In this document: positions 1-7,406 of the stretch, piece after piece
Layout: each line of letters begins with the position of its first letter
Numbering within the stretch: position 1 is the stretch's first letter
Assembly: GCA_958436475.1 (NCBI GenBank)
Contig: CAUBKG010000025.1
Span: forward strand, 1-28,140
Length of the DNA stretch: 28,140 nt
Reading direction: 5' to 3'
Source: an uncultured Clostridia bacterium
GTDB taxonomy: Bacteria; Bacillota; Clostridia; Oscillospirales; Acutalibacteraceae
Notes under the pieces: model-generated
What the model was told of the DNA's origin: nothing
What the model saw: the letters and a program-made list of their open reading frames with translations, nothing else
Database searches by the model: none
Translations under genes and position numbers: made by a program

Positions 1-31
1 CTTTGCGGTGTTTCTGCCCCGAAAAACCATA

Positions 32-75
32 TTTACCCTTGTACACCGAGGGTACCCTCGGTGTACAAGGGTAAA
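32..75. repeat. Perfect 44-bp palindrome before the DUF3267 gene
   Basis: Two 22-bp arms are exact reverse complements around a central GGTACC, with no spacer. Each arm also carries ACCCT and AGGGT at its ends, so it is itself a partial dyad. The palindrome ends 14 bases before the ATG at 90 and just before the AAGG of the ribosome binding site. It could be an operator for a dimeric repressor, an mRNA hairpin next to the ribosome binding site, or the stem of a terminator for a gene left of the window. No clear T-run follows it on the plus strand. Its existence is certain; its role is not known. Confidence 0.9.
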
Positions 76-89
76 AAAGGTGTTTGAAT

Positions 90-665
90 ATGAAGCTGCA
101 CTATCAGGGAAAGTACGACTTGAACCCGGATTCACTGCCGCACGGAGATCACAAGCCCAATGCTGTTCCGTTTAAGGAGGCAGAAGATACAAAGAAATTC
201 GCTTTGATGGTCAACATTGCAAGTATGGTTATCATCATTTTATTGGCTATTCCAGCATTTATCCGAAGCAAAGAATATTTTGATTCGCTGCAGCTGTTGC
301 TGGGATTGGCCGCTTCCATGCTCATCATTTTTCCGCACGAATTTCTGCACGCAATATGCTTTAAGGGCGATGTATATTTATACACGAACTTAAAACAGGG
401 GCTGGTGTTTGTGATCGGTCCTGAAACGATGTCGAAAAGCAGATTTATTCTGATGTCGCTCTTTCCCAATATCGTTTTTGGATTTATTCCGTATCTTATC
501 GGGATGCTGTTTCCTCGATTCCTGTTTTTTCTTGTGCTTGGAACTTTATCGATTGGAATGGGAGCCGGAGACTACTATAATGTTTTTAATGCGCTGATGC
601 AAATGCCAAATGGAGCAAGAACATACTTGTATCGGTTCAACTCTTTTTGGTATCTGCCTGAATAA
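90..665 (+). CDS. DUF3267-type membrane protein, putative zinc metalloprotease
   Basis: This is a 191-residue membrane protein with an HEFLH motif at residues 83-87, fitting the HExxH zinc-protease signature of the DUF3267 (putative zincin) family. Hydrophobic segments lie near residues 37-58, 67-82, 117-140 and 142-160. The motif is at the end of the second segment, as in intramembrane or membrane-embedded metalloproteases. Asp161 in a GDYYN context could be a third metal ligand; that is an inference. I chose the ATG at 90 over an in-frame TTG at 84 because AAGG at 77-80 is nine bases before the ATG and too close to the TTG. The gene is visibly richer in A and T than the rest of the window, which may reflect transfer. 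Its substrate is unknown. Confidence 0.75.
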   Translation: MKLHYQGKYDLNPDSLPHGDHKPNAVPFKEAEDTKKFALMVNIASMVIIILLAIPAFIRSKEYFDSLQLLLGLAASMLIIFPHEFLHAICFKGDVYLYTNLKQGLVFVIGPETMSKSRFILMSLFPNIVFGFIPYLIGMLFPRFLFFLVLGTLSIGMGAGDYYNVFNALMQMPNGARTYLYRFNSFWYLPE

Positions 666-704
666 AAGCATCTGATGCGCAGCCTTTTTAACAAAATAAT
701 TCGC

Positions 705-742
705 AAAAAAATTGGTGCAGTTCATACTGCACCAATTTTTTT
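705..742. terminator. Bidirectional rho-independent terminator
   Basis: ATTGGTGCAG and CTGCACCAAT form a 10-bp stem with a six-base loop. An A-run on the left and a T-run on the right give a T-tract on either strand. It sits between the plus-strand gene ending at 665 and the minus-strand gene ending at 783, so it probably serves both. Confidence 0.9.
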
Positions 743-782
743 CTTGCTATCCTTTGCCCGCCGCGGCAGATTGGAATCCGGC

Positions 783-1136
783 TCAGAGGGAAAAGATCGG
801 CCCGCGCACGCACAGCCAGGTGAGCACCACCGTGAACCCGCCTGAGACGAGCAGGAAGGAAAGGCGGCTGCGGGGGCTCCGGAGGCGAAGGCTGGCAAAC
901 CCCATCAGCAGGCAGGCGGCGATCAGCGCGCAGAGGATGAAGATGATCTGCGACTGCAAAGCGACGGAACGGCTCGGGAAGGAGACCACGCGCAGGAGCC
1001 CGGTGCTGATGAGTGTGGCCGCCGGAACGAAGAGCAGGGGCAGGACGAGAAGAGCCCAATCCTTTTTCCCGCGGCGCAGGAAAATGACCGAAATGGCCAG
1101 GACGATCATACAGATGCAAATACATTCAATATACAA
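783..1136 (-). CDS. Small hypothetical membrane protein
   Basis: I do not recognise this 117-residue protein. It is almost entirely hydrophobic, with about four membrane segments (roughly residues 2-20, 28-50, 62-82 and 93-113) separated by short basic turns such as RRGKK and RLRSPRSR. I chose a TTG start at 1136 because GGAAGGAG lies about ten bases upstream; the next in-frame ATG would remove most of the first segment. It begins 26 bases after the stop of the lipoprotein gene and shares its strand, so the two are probably one transcript ending at the terminator near 705-742. No catalytic motif is visible. Confidence 0.65.
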   Translation of the reverse strand: MYIECICICMIVLAISVIFLRRGKKDWALLVLPLLFVPAATLISTGLLRVVSFPSRSVALQSQIIFILCALIAACLLMGFASLRLRSPRSRLSFLLVSGGFTVVLTWLCVRGPIFSL

Positions 1137-1162
1137 AACAGCAGCGCTCCTTCCGTGAAAAA

Positions 1163-1636
1163 TCAGCCGGCCGCAGGGCTTCCGCCGAGCTCGGCCATAT
1201 AGTCGGAAACGGTTTGGTAATTGGCACAGACCACGTATACCAGCGTCCCCTTTACGTCATACAGGGCATATTTCTGCGCCTTATTGGATTCAATGGCGCT
1301 GGAATTTTTGAGGCTTTTTGAAATCTCGTTGGATTTTTCCGCCAGAATCCCGGTCAGCCGGGCTTCGGCGTCCGCCGTATCGGCCGCGGGCAGGAAGGCG
1401 GCCACGGTATCGGCGACCGAGGTGGAGTTGCTCACATACAGGGAAAAATCATCCACCAGCTCGGAAGAGATCCCGTAATTCTGCCGAAGCTGTTCGCTGT
1501 TGACCTCCACCATGCCGGTGAGCGCGAGGCGGGAAATCAGCTCTCCGGTGATTTCCTTCGGAGAATACCGGCGGCTGCCGCAGCCGGAGGCCAGAAGAAA
1601 AAGAAGCAAGAGAAAAACCGCAATGGTGCGTTTCAT
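1163..1636 (-). CDS. DUF4358-like lipoprotein
   Basis: This 157-residue secreted lipoprotein begins MKRTIAVFLLLLFLLASGC. A basic N-terminus, a hydrophobic stretch and the lipobox LASGC put the lipidated cysteine at residue 19. The mature part has the size and layout of DUF4358 proteins of Clostridia: a helical start (ELISRLALTG), a central YVSNSTSVADTVAAF region, and a C-terminal YVVCANYQTVSDYM strand-helix. I assign the family from recalled pattern, with moderate certainty. The ATG at 1636 is preceded by GGAGG at a normal distance; an upstream in-frame ATG at 1690 would hide the signal peptide and overlaps the predicted transcript start. It is first in a likely two-gene operon with the small membrane protein. 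Its role is unknown. Confidence 0.75.
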   Translation of the reverse strand: MKRTIAVFLLLLFLLASGCGSRRYSPKEITGELISRLALTGMVEVNSEQLRQNYGISSELVDDFSLYVSNSTSVADTVAAFLPAADTADAEARLTGILAEKSNEISKSLKNSSAIESNKAQKYALYDVKGTLVYVVCANYQTVSDYMAELGGSPAAG

Positions 1637-1694
1637 AGTGCGGAGACCTCCTTTCCGCGCCGGCAGGCTCCGGAGCGTAAAAATGAACAATCAT

Positions 1695-1723
1695 AGAATA
1701 CCGCAAAAGCGCTTCTGAATCAA
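1695..1723 (-). promoter_or_regulatory. Sigma-A-type promoter for the lipoprotein operon
   Basis: On the minus strand TTGATT (1718-1723) and TATTCT (1695-1700) are separated by exactly 17 bases. The expected start is near 1688, giving a leader of about 50 bases before the ATG at 1636. Confidence 0.6.
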
Positions 1724-1769
1724 GCCTTTTCCTGAAAAAGGGGGAAAGGCCCCCGCGGGTTGCATTGAA

Positions 1770-1933
1770 TTTACATAACGACTTTTTTTCGGACAGGTCC
1801 CCACCCGGTATTCCACGTTTTCCACCTGGTTTTCCACAAAAAACAGGTGGAAAATGCGGGTGCTGTGTGAAACGGGAGAGGATATCCACAGCTTTTTTGT
1901 TGAAAACGCAGGAAAGAAGAGTTTACATAACGA
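1770..1933. repeat. 12-bp direct repeat flanking a 140-bp block
   Basis: TTTACATAACGA occurs at 1770-1781 and again at 1922-1933 in the same orientation. The 140 bp between them hold the DnaA-box-like cluster. The copies could be target-site duplications of a small insertion or a pair of protein sites. No convincing terminal inverted repeats lie just inside them. Confidence 0.6.
1809..1890. promoter_or_regulatory. Cluster of DnaA-box-like 9-mers
   Basis: Five 9-mers resemble the DnaA-box consensus TTWTNCACA: TATTCCACG (1809-1817), TTTTCCACC (1818-1826), TTTTCCACA (1830-1838), TTTTCCACC on the minus strand (1846-1854) and ATATCCACA (1882-1890). Only the third fits the consensus fully; the others differ by one or two bases. 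The second and fourth are arms of an 11-bp inverted repeat (1818-1828 with 1844-1854), with the third in its loop. The surroundings are AT-rich. It lies between the thrS terminator and the lipoprotein promoter. DnaA binding is inferred from sequence alone. Confidence 0.45.
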
Positions 1934-1999
1934 TAATTATGCGGTGAAAAAGCAAACGGTTTCCGCCTGCCTATCTTGCAGAAAAGAAAAAATTTTTTC

Positions 2000-2053
2000 A
2001 AAAAAACAAAAGGCAGGGGTCCCTTTGGAAAGCTGCCCAAAGGGACGCCCTGC
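2000..2053 (-). terminator. Terminator of thrS
   Basis: Read on the minus strand, a long stem (2012-2053, with GTCCCTTTGG and CCAAAGGGAC as its core) is followed by a T-rich tract at 2000-2011. It lies about 25 bases past the thrS stop. A short AT palindrome, GAAAAAATTTTTTC (1986-1999), follows immediately. Confidence 0.85.
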
Positions 2054-2076
2054 AAAAAATCCGGTGGGTAAATGGG

Positions 2077-3987
2077 TCACATGGAGCGGGAAGAAACCTC
2101 TTCCAGCGCGAGGGAAAGGAATTCCTCCACCGGAACGGCGCCCTTATCCCCTCCGCGGTGGGAGCGGACGGATACCGTGCCGTTTTCCACTTCCTTTTCG
2201 CCCACCACCAGCATATAAGGGATCTTCTGAAGCTGCGCTTCGCGGATCTTATAGCCGATTTTTTCATTGCGTTCGTCGGTGGAAACGCGCAGGCCGGCGT
2301 CGGAAAGGCGTTTTTCAATGGCCTTGGCCGCCTCCATCTGGCGCTCGGAAATGGGCAGGATGCGAACCTGCTCGGGGGCGAGCCACATGGGCAGCGCGCC
2401 GGCAAAGTGTTCGATGAGAATGCCGATAAACCGTTCGATACTGCCGAACACCACGCGGTGGATCATGATGGGGCGGTGCTTTAAGCCGTCTGCTCCGGTG
2501 TATTCGAGCTCAAAGCGCTCGGGGAGCTGGAAGTCCAGCTGGATGGTGCCGCACTGCCAGGTGCGGCCGAGGCAGTCGGTGAGGTGGAAGTCGAGCTTCG
2601 GGCCGTAGAAGGCGCCGTCCCCTTCGTTCACCTCAAAATCATAGCCGAGCTCAGTGATGGCGTCCCGCAGGGCGTCGGTGGCGATTTCCCAGTCCTCCTC
2701 GGCGCCCATGGAATCCTCGGGGCGGGTGGAAAGCTCGATGTGGTACTGGAAGCCGAAGGTGCTGTATACCGTATCGATCAGGCGCACAACGCCCTTGATT
2801 TCTTCCTTGATCTGTTCGCGGGTCATGAAGATGTGCGCATCGTCCTGCGTGAAGCAGCGCACGCGCATCAGGCCATGCAGCGCGCCCGAAAGCTCGTGGC
2901 GGTGCACGAGGCCGAGCTCGCCCATGCGCAGGGGAAGGTCCTTATAGGAGCGCATCTTGGTCTGGTATACGAGGATGCCGCCCGGGCAGTTCATGGGCTT
3001 GATGGCGAAATCCTGATCGTCGATCACGGTGGTGTACATGTTTTTCTGGTAATGGTCCCAGTGGCCGCTGCGCTCCCACAGGGTGCGGCTGAGCATCATG
3101 GGGGTGCTGATCTCCTGGTAGCCCGCCTTGCGGTGCACCTCGCGCCAGTAATCGATCAGCAGGTTTTTTAAAATCATGCCCTTCGGCAGGAAGAAGGGGA
3201 ACCCGGGGCCCTCCTCCATGATGGTGAAGAGCTCGAGCTCGCGGCCGAGCCGGCGGTGGTCGCGCTTCTTGGCCTCTTCGAGCATGGTGATATACTGCTC
3301 GAGCTCGGAGGCCTTCGGGAAGGCAATGCCGTACACGCGTTGGAGCATTTTATTGTTTGCATCCGCGCGCCAGTAAGCGCCGGTGCAGTTCGTGAGCTTT
3401 ACCGCCTTTACCTGGCCCGTGCGCATGAGGTGAGGGCCGGCGCAGAGATCGGTGAAATCGGCCTGGCGGTAGAGGCTGATTTTTTCGCCCTTGCCCGAAT
3501 GCTCCTCGATGAGCTCGATTTTATAATCCTGGCCCTTTTCCTGCATGAGGGCGCGGGCGTCCTCTGGCTCCAGCTCAAAGCGCTCGAGCGGGATATCCTC
3601 CTTGATGATCTTTTTCATCTCGGCTTCAATTTGCTCCAAGTCCTCGGGGGTGAGGGTGCGGGGCAGGTCGAAATCGTAATACCAGCCGTTGTCGATGGCG
3701 GGGCCGATGGCGAACTTAGTTTCCGGAAACAGACGGCAGACGGCTTGCGCCATGATGTGCGAACAGGTGTGCCAGTAAGCGTGCTTTCCCTCGGGGGAAT
3801 CAAAGGTGAGGAGCTCGAGCGAGCAGCCGTCGGTAAGGGGGGTGCGCAGGTCGCACGTTTCCCCGTTGATCCGGCAGACGCAGCAGGCCTTGTAAAGCCC
3901 GCCGCCGAGGCTTTTTGCCGCTTCGGCAGCCGTTGTCCCCTCCGGGAATTCACGGACCGCGCCGCCCTTTAACGTTACGTTTATCAT
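2077..3987 (-). CDS. thrS: Threonyl-tRNA synthetase
   Basis: ThrRS attaches threonine to tRNA-Thr in the cytoplasm. At 636 residues it is the usual bacterial length. Visible domains are an N-terminal TGS domain (about 1-61), the editing domain with His73, His77, Cys182 and His186, the class II catalytic core (about 245-530), and a C-terminal anticodon-binding domain (about 535-636). The zinc ligands that hold threonine are seen as Cys334 (MNCPGG), His385 (DDAHIF) and His510 (MIHR). The open frame continues far upstream through the T-box leader, but the ATG at 3987 gives the normal N-terminus MINVTLKGG and has GGGAGA upstream. It is a single-gene unit with its own promoter, T-box leader and terminator, so tRNA-Thr charging should control it. 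Confidence 0.98.
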   Translation of the reverse strand: MINVTLKGGAVREFPEGTTAAEAAKSLGGGLYKACCVCRINGETCDLRTPLTDGCSLELLTFDSPEGKHAYWHTCSHIMAQAVCRLFPETKFAIGPAIDNGWYYDFDLPRTLTPEDLEQIEAEMKKIIKEDIPLERFELEPEDARALMQEKGQDYKIELIEEHSGKGEKISLYRQADFTDLCAGPHLMRTGQVKAVKLTNCTGAYWRADANNKMLQRVYGIAFPKASELEQYITMLEEAKKRDHRRLGRELELFTIMEEGPGFPFFLPKGMILKNLLIDYWREVHRKAGYQEISTPMMLSRTLWERSGHWDHYQKNMYTTVIDDQDFAIKPMNCPGGILVYQTKMRSYKDLPLRMGELGLVHRHELSGALHGLMRVRCFTQDDAHIFMTREQIKEEIKGVVRLIDTVYSTFGFQYHIELSTRPEDSMGAEEDWEIATDALRDAITELGYDFEVNEGDGAFYGPKLDFHLTDCLGRTWQCGTIQLDFQLPERFELEYTGADGLKHRPIMIHRVVFGSIERFIGILIEHFAGALPMWLAPEQVRILPISERQMEAAKAIEKRLSDAGLRVSTDERNEKIGYKIREAQLQKIPYMLVVGEKEVENGTVSVRSHRGGDKGAVPVEEFLSLALEEVSSRSM

Positions 3988-4026
3988 ACAGAATTTCTCC
4001 CATCCTGCCGCGCATCGCGCGGCGAT

Positions 4027-4307
4027 TTTTAAAAATAAAAAAGCTCCACCCCAACACTGGGATGAAGCTGACCACAGCAAAGCTCCACGGTTCCACCCGG
4101 ATTGCGGAGAAAGCCTTCCCCGCCGCTCATGAGGCCCTTTAACGCAGGGCGAAACGGCACTCTTTAAGGAGCCGGGAGGCTCGGTTCGGAGGCGCTCCGG
4201 GGTGGTGGCGTTCCTGCCGCGGCGCACGGCGCTCGCACCAAACGCGCCGTTCTCTTTGCCGCTGCGGCGGGGGCTTTCGTCCCCATCTTCGCGTTGCAGC
4301 GATATAT
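4027..4307 (-). promoter_or_regulatory. T-box riboswitch (threonine) upstream of thrS
   Basis: On the minus strand the leader shows a stem I with the AGAGA bulge (4251-4255) and distal TTTGGTG loop (4236-4242). The conserved T-box core GGGTGGAACC is at 4089-4098. A terminator with a 12-bp stem at 4042-4069 is followed by a T-tract at 4027-4041. The likely specifier is ACC at 4204-4206, a threonine codon in a GAA...ACC..GGAGC context, matching the downstream gene; the adjacent ACC at 4201-4203 is an alternative. In this RNA family uncharged tRNA pairs with the specifier and the T-box core, stabilises the antiterminator and lets thrS be transcribed. The class is clear; the exact specifier is an inference. 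Confidence 0.92.
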
Positions 4308-4313
4308 ATCGTT

Positions 4314-4342
4314 ATCTTACTACGAAAGCACGGCTTTGTCAA
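4314..4342 (-). promoter_or_regulatory. Sigma-A promoter of the thrS T-box transcript
   Basis: TTGACA (4337-4342) and TAAGAT (4314-4319) on the minus strand are separated by 17 bases. The expected start is near 4307, just before the first T-box helix. Confidence 0.8.
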
Positions 4343-4567
4343 ATCCCTGTTTTTCGAACGCGCCGCCCCTTTGCGGCGCAGCGCGCCCATCCTGCGATGT
4401 TATTTTGCACATTTTCCGAAGGCGCCGTCGGGCTCGGCAAAAGGAGGGGGGGCCTAAAATCCGCCTCGGGGCGTTCCCGCCGGCTTAAAACAGGTATGCG
4501 GCGGCCCGTTCTATCTCCCGCCGTGCGGGGAAAGCGCCGGCTTTCCGGCGCAGGAGCGCGGCCGCGG

Positions 4568-4605
4568 AAAACAAAAAGGCCCCGGAATCGGCTGGCCCCG
4601 GGGCC
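4568..4605 (-). terminator. Terminator of leuS and the long operon
   Basis: On the minus strand GGCCCCGG and CCGGGGCC form a stable stem (4578-4605), followed by TTTTTGTTTT. It begins 17 bases past the leuS stop. Between it and the thrS promoter (about 4343-4567) I see only GC-rich sequence with no gene or recognisable site. Confidence 0.88.
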
Positions 4606-4621
4606 TCTGAAAGGGACCTCG

Positions 4622-7030
4622 TTATTTTTTCACCACGAGGTTTACGAGCTTGCCCGGCACGTAAAGCTCTTTGACTACCGCCGTCCCCTCGAGGGAGGCC
4701 GCGACCTTTTCATCGGCCTTTGCGGCGGCGATGGCGGCGGGTGCATCCGCGTCTGCGGGGATGGAAACGCGCCCGCGCAGTTTGCCGTTCACCTGCACGG
4801 CGATCTCGATGGTATCCGCCTTGCACTTGGATTCATCGAAGGCGGGCCACTTCTGCTCGTTTGCCATTCCACCGAAGCCGAGCTGCTGCCACATTTCCTC
4901 CGTGATATGCGGGGCGAAGGGGTTCAGCAGGAGGAGCAGGGTGGAAAGCTCCGCGCGATTCACGGAACCGAGCGCGGCGATATCATTGAGCAGCGCCATC
5001 ATGGCGGCGATGGCGGTGTTGAACTTGAGGGTTTCAATGTCTTCCGAAACCTTTTTAATGGTGCGGTGCATGGCCATTTCGAGCTCGGGGCGGTAGGAAT
5101 CCCCTTCGATGAGGATATCCGAGAGGTTCCAGATGCGGTCGAGGAACCGGCGGCAGCCCTTGATGCTCTTCGGGGACCAGGGAGCGGCCTTTTCAAAATC
5201 GCCGATAAACATTTCATAAAGGCGCATGGTATCCGCGCCGTACTCGCGGATGATATCGTCCGGGTTGACGACGTTCCCGCGCGACTTGCTCATCTTTTCG
5301 CCGTTTTCGCCGAGGATCATGCCGTGGCTCGTGCGCTTGGCATAGGGCTCGGGCGTGGGCGCCACGCCGATATCGTAAAGGAACTTGTGCCAGAAGCGGG
5401 AATAGAGCAGGTGCAGGGTGGTGTGCTCCATGCCGCCGTTGTACCAATCCACCGGCAGCCAGTATTCGAGCGCCTCACGGGAGGCGAGCGCTTCGCTGTT
5501 GTGCGGGTCGCAGTACCGCAGGAAATACCAGGAGGAGCCGGCCCACTGCGGCATGGTATCTGTTTCGCGCTTCGCAGGGCCGCCGCAGTGCGGGCAGGTG
5601 GTATTCACCCATTCGTCCATTGCGGCGAGGGGGGATTCGCCGTCTCCCGTGGGCTCATAGGAAGCAACCTCGGGAAGCTGGAGGGGCAGCTCGCTTTCGG
5701 GCAGGGGAACATAGCCGCACGCATCGCAGTGCACGATGGGGATGGGCTCGCCCCAATAGCGCTGGCGGGAGAAGACCCAGTCGCGCAGCTTGTAATTGAC
5801 CTTGGCGTGGCCGATGCCCTGTTCGGTGAGGAACTCGGTGATCTTCTCTTTGGCCTCTTCCACCGTCAGCCCGTTGAGGAAGCCGGAATTGACCATCACG
5901 CCCGAGGCGCAGTCGGTAAACGCTTCCTCCTGCACGTTTCCGCCCTTCACCACCTCAATGATGGGAAGGGAAAACCTTTTGGCAAACTCCCAGTCGCGCG
6001 TGTCGTGCGCGGGCACGGCCATGATGGCGCCGGTGCCGTAGGTCATGAGCACGTAATCGGAAATGAAAATGGGGATTTCCCGCCCGTTCACGGGGTTAAC
6101 GGCGCAAACGCCCTCAAGCCTCACGCCCGTTTTTTCCTTTGCGACCTCCGAACGCTCGAAATCGGATTTCCTTGCCGCCTCCTGCTGGTAAGCGCGGATA
6201 GCGTCCATATTCCGAAGGGAGCCGCTCCAGGCTTCAATGAGCGGGTGCTCCGGGGAAATGACCATGTATGTAGCGCCGAAAAGCGTATCAGGACGGGTGG
6301 TGTAAACCACCAGATCGTCTCCCGCGGTGGTGCGGAAGGTGACCTCCGCGCCGGTGGAGCGGCCGATCCAGTTGCGCTGCTGGGTCTTGACGCGGTCGAT
6401 GTAATCGACGGTATCGAGGTCGTTCAGCAGGCGTTCCGCGTATTCGGTGATTTTCAGCATCCACTGGGATTTCACCTTGTGGATGACCTCGCCCCCGCAG
6501 CGCTCGCACACGCCGCCCTGCGCCTCTTCGTTGGCGAGCACCACCTTGCAGGAGGTGCACCAGTTGACAGACATCTCTTTTTTATACGCCAGCCCCTTTT
6601 TGAAGAGCTGGAGGAAGATCCACTGGGTCCATTTGTAATAATCCTTGCCGGTCGTGTTGATTTCACGGCTCCAGTCGAAGGAAAGGCCGAGGGAGCGGAG
6701 CTGCTGCTTGAAGCGCGCCACGTTGTTCTTCGTTACGATTTCGGGATGGATGTGGTTTTTAATCGCGAAGTTTTCGGTGGGGAGGCCGAAGGCGTCCCAC
6801 CCCATGGGATACAGCACGTTATATCCCTCGAGGCGCTTTTTCCGGCTGACGATATCGAGCGCGGTATAGGAGCGGGGGTGCCCCACATGGAGCCCCTGCC
6901 CGGATGGATAGGGGAACTCCACGAGCGCGTAAAACTTGGGAAGGGAATAGTCGTCCTCCGCGTGGAAGGTGCCCTTTTCCTCCCAGATATCCTGCCATTT
7001 CTTTTCAATTTCAGCAAAATTGTATTTCAA
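4622..7030 (-). CDS. leuS: Leucyl-tRNA synthetase
   Basis: LeuRS charges tRNA-Leu. The class I signatures are HVGH (48-51) and KMSKS (about 579-583). The CP1 editing domain shows TTRPDTLFG and the conserved MAVPAHDTRDWEFA segment. Cysteine pairs CTSC...CERC and CDAC...CPHC suggest zinc-binding inserts. The product of 802 residues is normal for the family. I chose a TTG start at 7030 because GAGGAG lies seven bases before it and the protein then begins MKYNFAEIEKKWQ. The longer ATG form (7072) adds 14 residues, overlaps the end of rsfS and has no better ribosome site. It is last in the minus-strand operon. I see no T-box before it, so charging control like that of thrS is not evident. Confidence 0.97.
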   Translation of the reverse strand: MKYNFAEIEKKWQDIWEEKGTFHAEDDYSLPKFYALVEFPYPSGQGLHVGHPRSYTALDIVSRKKRLEGYNVLYPMGWDAFGLPTENFAIKNHIHPEIVTKNNVARFKQQLRSLGLSFDWSREINTTGKDYYKWTQWIFLQLFKKGLAYKKEMSVNWCTSCKVVLANEEAQGGVCERCGGEVIHKVKSQWMLKITEYAERLLNDLDTVDYIDRVKTQQRNWIGRSTGAEVTFRTTAGDDLVVYTTRPDTLFGATYMVISPEHPLIEAWSGSLRNMDAIRAYQQEAARKSDFERSEVAKEKTGVRLEGVCAVNPVNGREIPIFISDYVLMTYGTGAIMAVPAHDTRDWEFAKRFSLPIIEVVKGGNVQEEAFTDCASGVMVNSGFLNGLTVEEAKEKITEFLTEQGIGHAKVNYKLRDWVFSRQRYWGEPIPIVHCDACGYVPLPESELPLQLPEVASYEPTGDGESPLAAMDEWVNTTCPHCGGPAKRETDTMPQWAGSSWYFLRYCDPHNSEALASREALEYWLPVDWYNGGMEHTTLHLLYSRFWHKFLYDIGVAPTPEPYAKRTSHGMILGENGEKMSKSRGNVVNPDDIIREYGADTMRLYEMFIGDFEKAAPWSPKSIKGCRRFLDRIWNLSDILIEGDSYRPELEMAMHRTIKKVSEDIETLKFNTAIAAMMALLNDIAALGSVNRAELSTLLLLLNPFAPHITEEMWQQLGFGGMANEQKWPAFDESKCKADTIEIAVQVNGKLRGRVSIPADADAPAAIAAAKADEKVAASLEGTAVVKELYVPGKLVNLVVKK

Positions 7031-7043
7031 GTAAGCTCTCTCC

Positions 7044-7406
7044 TCAATCCTGCTTTTCCTGCAGGAATTCATTGATATCGATTTTTGCGCCGTCCGACCA
7101 GAGCCGTTCGAGCGAATAGAAATCCCTCGTTTCGCCGTAAAACACGTGGACGATCACCGAACCGTAATCGAGCACGATCCAGGAGGTGGTTCGGCCCTCG
7201 ATATGGTTCGGCTGAACGCCCTCTTCGGAAAGCCTGAAATCCACCTCGTCCGCCAGGGCCTTCACCTGCGTGGAGCTGGTACCGGTTGCGATGATGAAAT
7301 AGTCGGCTAAAATGGTGAGGTCGTCTACCTTGATTGCTTCGATATCGCGCGCTTTCTTGCTGTCCAGCGCGCGGATCGCGGCTTTTGCAATTTCGTATGA
7401 ATTCAT
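7044..7406 (-). CDS. rsfS: Ribosomal silencing factor RsfS
   Basis: RsfS (Iojap/YbeB family) binds ribosomal protein uL14 on the 50S subunit and blocks subunit joining when nutrients fall. The 120-residue product matches the family along its whole length. Key blocks are the DYFIIATGTSSTQVKALAD segment (about 35-53), the HIEG/WIVLDYG segment, and VHVFYGETRDFYSLERLW near the C-terminus. Its ATG abuts the stop codon of the LCP gene (TAAATG), and its AGGAGGG ribosome site lies inside the end of that gene, so translation of the two is probably coupled. The order nadD-yqeK-LCP-rsfS is common in Firmicutes. Confidence 0.97.
   Translation of the reverse strand: MNSYEIAKAAIRALDSKKARDIEAIKVDDLTILADYFIIATGTSSTQVKALADEVDFRLSEEGVQPNHIEGRTTSWIVLDYGSVIVHVFYGETRDFYSLERLWSDGAKIDINEFLQEKQD

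Noticed and set aside
1770..1933. Chromosomal replication origin
   Set aside because: No dnaA, dnaN, rpmH or gyr genes are nearby, most boxes deviate from consensus, and highly expressed genes to the right would oppose the fork. Kept only as a DnaA-box-like cluster.
3988..4227. N-terminal extension of thrS
   Set aside because: The frame stays open through the T-box leader and its terminator, which are not translated. The normal TGS start is at 3987.
4202..7075. A 957-codon plus-strand open frame opposite leuS
   Set aside because: It is antisense to an unmistakable leuS. It has no recognisable domain, and long antisense frames are common in GC-rich coding DNA.
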